Assembly (NCBI GenBank): GCA_003139735.1
Contig: PLGA01000270.1
Coordinates: 29,521-36,313 of the forward strand
DNA length: 6,793 nt
Direction of reading: 5' to 3'
From: Bryobacterales bacterium
GTDB taxonomy: Bacteria > Acidobacteriota > Terriglobia > Bryobacterales > Bryobacteraceae
Every line of letters starts with the position of its first letter. The first letter of the stretch is position 1. This document shows positions 6,045 through 6,793 of this stretch, in pieces. The notes below the pieces were generated by a model. The model ran no database searches. It was not told the origin of the DNA and worked only from the letters and a program-made list of their open reading frames with translations. The position numbers and the translations under genes were made by a program.

Positions 6045-6793
6045 ATGCTCAGAAGGTGGTTCCTTTGCGCCGTGCTGGCCGTGCTCTGGCTGCCGCCGCA
6101 GTACGGTCTGGAACGCCCGGATGTGACGTTCAAGATCTTTCAGTTCCCGCCGGACAGGATCCCCCGCATCGATGGCAACACCGACGACCGGGCTATTGTC
6201 CCCGACAGCTACGCGATCGGCATGGATCAGCTCATGGACACCGAGCACGGGCACGGCATGAATCACGATCCCCGGAACCTCGATGTCAAGGTCAAGGTGG
6301 GCTGGGTCAAGGGTCTCAACCGCCTCTACTTCCTCTACGAGGCTTACGACAATTACTGGGACTTCGCGCGCACCGACCTTCACAACGACATTTTCGAGGT
6401 GGTGGTCGATGGCGATCTCTCCGGCGGGCCTTTGATCGATATCTACCACCGCGACGTATGGACCCCCGAAGCGGTGGGCGTGGCGCGCTCGAGGCTCGAC
6501 CCGCGCATTAGCGAGCGCGACGCGCACTGGGCCACCCACGGGGTCCAGGCGCAGAATTACCACATCTTCACGCCGCCGGGCGACAAAGACTGGGCCATGG
6601 CCTGGGGATGCGCGCAGTACATCAAGCGCCTGCCCTACGCCAACGCCGCTTACAACTACAATTTCAAACCGGGCGAGAGCGGCAAGCTGGTGCTGGAATT
6701 CTGGATTACGCCGTTCGACTACTCCCCCTGCGACGGCCCGCAGCGCGCGGTGGAATCCGTCCTCACCGAAAACAAGCTGATCGGCCTCTCCTG
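6045..6793 (+). CDS. Exported CBM9-like carbohydrate-binding protein (3' truncated)
   Basis: The frame is open from the ATG at 6045 to the window end, giving 249 codons with no stop. The start is supported by GGAGG 6 nt upstream. MLRRWF followed by a hydrophobic stretch to about residue 16 is a signal peptide; the cleavage site is unclear, perhaps near 21. The mature part has features of a CBM9-like/DOMON-type sandwich: PRIDGNTDD (40-48), the usual opening 'xIDGxxDD/E' of such domains; VKVKVGW (81-87); a strand pair LYFLYEAYDNYWDF (94-107); NDIFEVVVDGDLSGG (114-128); then NYHIF (171-175), WAMAWG (183-188), and LVLEFWITPFDY (215-226). Such domains bind sugars, often at chain ends, but the ligand is unknown. 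The His-containing stretch EHGHGMNH (67-74) is unusual. The rest of the protein and any attached catalytic domain lie outside the window. Residue identities at the 3' end are certain; the function is inferred. Confidence 0.72.
   Translation, partial: MLRRWFLCAVLAVLWLPPQYGLERPDVTFKIFQFPPDRIPRIDGNTDDRAIVPDSYAIGMDQLMDTEHGHGMNHDPRNLDVKVKVGWVKGLNRLYFLYEAYDNYWDFARTDLHNDIFEVVVDGDLSGGPLIDIYHRDVWTPEAVGVARSRLDPRISERDAHWATHGVQAQNYHIFTPPGDKDWAMAWGCAQYIKRLPYANAAYNYNFKPGESGKLVLEFWITPFDYSPCDGPQRAVESVLTENKLIGLS

Noticed and set aside
6056..6511. A 151-codon plus-strand frame inside the start of the CBM9-like gene
   Set aside because: It is out of frame with the ATG at 6045 that has GGAGG 6 nt upstream and a signal peptide, and it has no credible start of its own.
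5874..6563. A 229-codon minus-strand frame across the TIGR03435 end, the spacer and the CBM9-like gene
   Set aside because: It runs antisense to two genes with good starts and conserved motifs, and would need to cross a spacer with a clear plus-strand SD. No motif was seen in its product.
1..6793. Mobile element, CRISPR array, phage or defence system
   Set aside because: No transposase or integrase motif, terminal inverted repeats, regularly spaced repeats, or nuclease/ATPase defence domains were found in any frame that is likely to be coding.

Overview
The window looks like a piece of an Acidobacteriota genome, most likely of the Bryobacterales/Solibacter type. It is GC-rich. It carries a complete TIGR03435/DUF3738 protein, a soil-associated family strongly expanded in Solibacter and its relatives. 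It also holds large predicted exported glycoside hydrolases of kinds common in those genomes. The taxonomic call is inference from family content; there is no rRNA or other marker gene here.

Layout: (1) 3-1451 (+) is the C-terminal half of a large glycoside hydrolase (GH106-like), cut by the window's left edge. (2) 1454-4066 (-) is a complete exported GH2 enzyme that converges on gene 1 with only 2 bp between stop codons. (3) 4067-4146 is a short divergent spacer that must contain or overlap the start signals for genes on both sides. (4) 4147-5178 (+) is an exported PQQ-like/arylsulfotransferase-like beta-propeller. (5) 5175-5951 (+) is the TIGR03435 protein, overlapping the propeller by ATGA. 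(6) 5952-6044 is a spacer with a strong Shine-Dalgarno. (7) 6045-6793 (+) is the N-terminal part of an exported CBM9-like protein that runs off the right edge. No tRNA, rRNA, CRISPR array, insertion sequence, integrase or phage gene was seen.

How the genes may work together: every gene whose start is visible begins with a credible export signal, and three of the five are carbohydrate-active or carbohydrate-binding by homology. The simplest reading is a locus for attack on plant or microbial glycans outside the cytoplasm. The GH106-like and GH2 enzymes would remove terminal sugars, and the CBM9-like protein would bind glycan. The propeller/TIGR03435 pair has no known role, but its stop/start overlap suggests coupled translation.

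The points most worth attention are: the GH2 enzyme has Thr where the family's acid/base Glu is expected, while a plausible nucleophile Glu remains; the beta-propeller is coupled to a TIGR03435 protein; and the propeller carries a His-rich motif. Nothing in the window amounts to a clearly new defence or mobile system.
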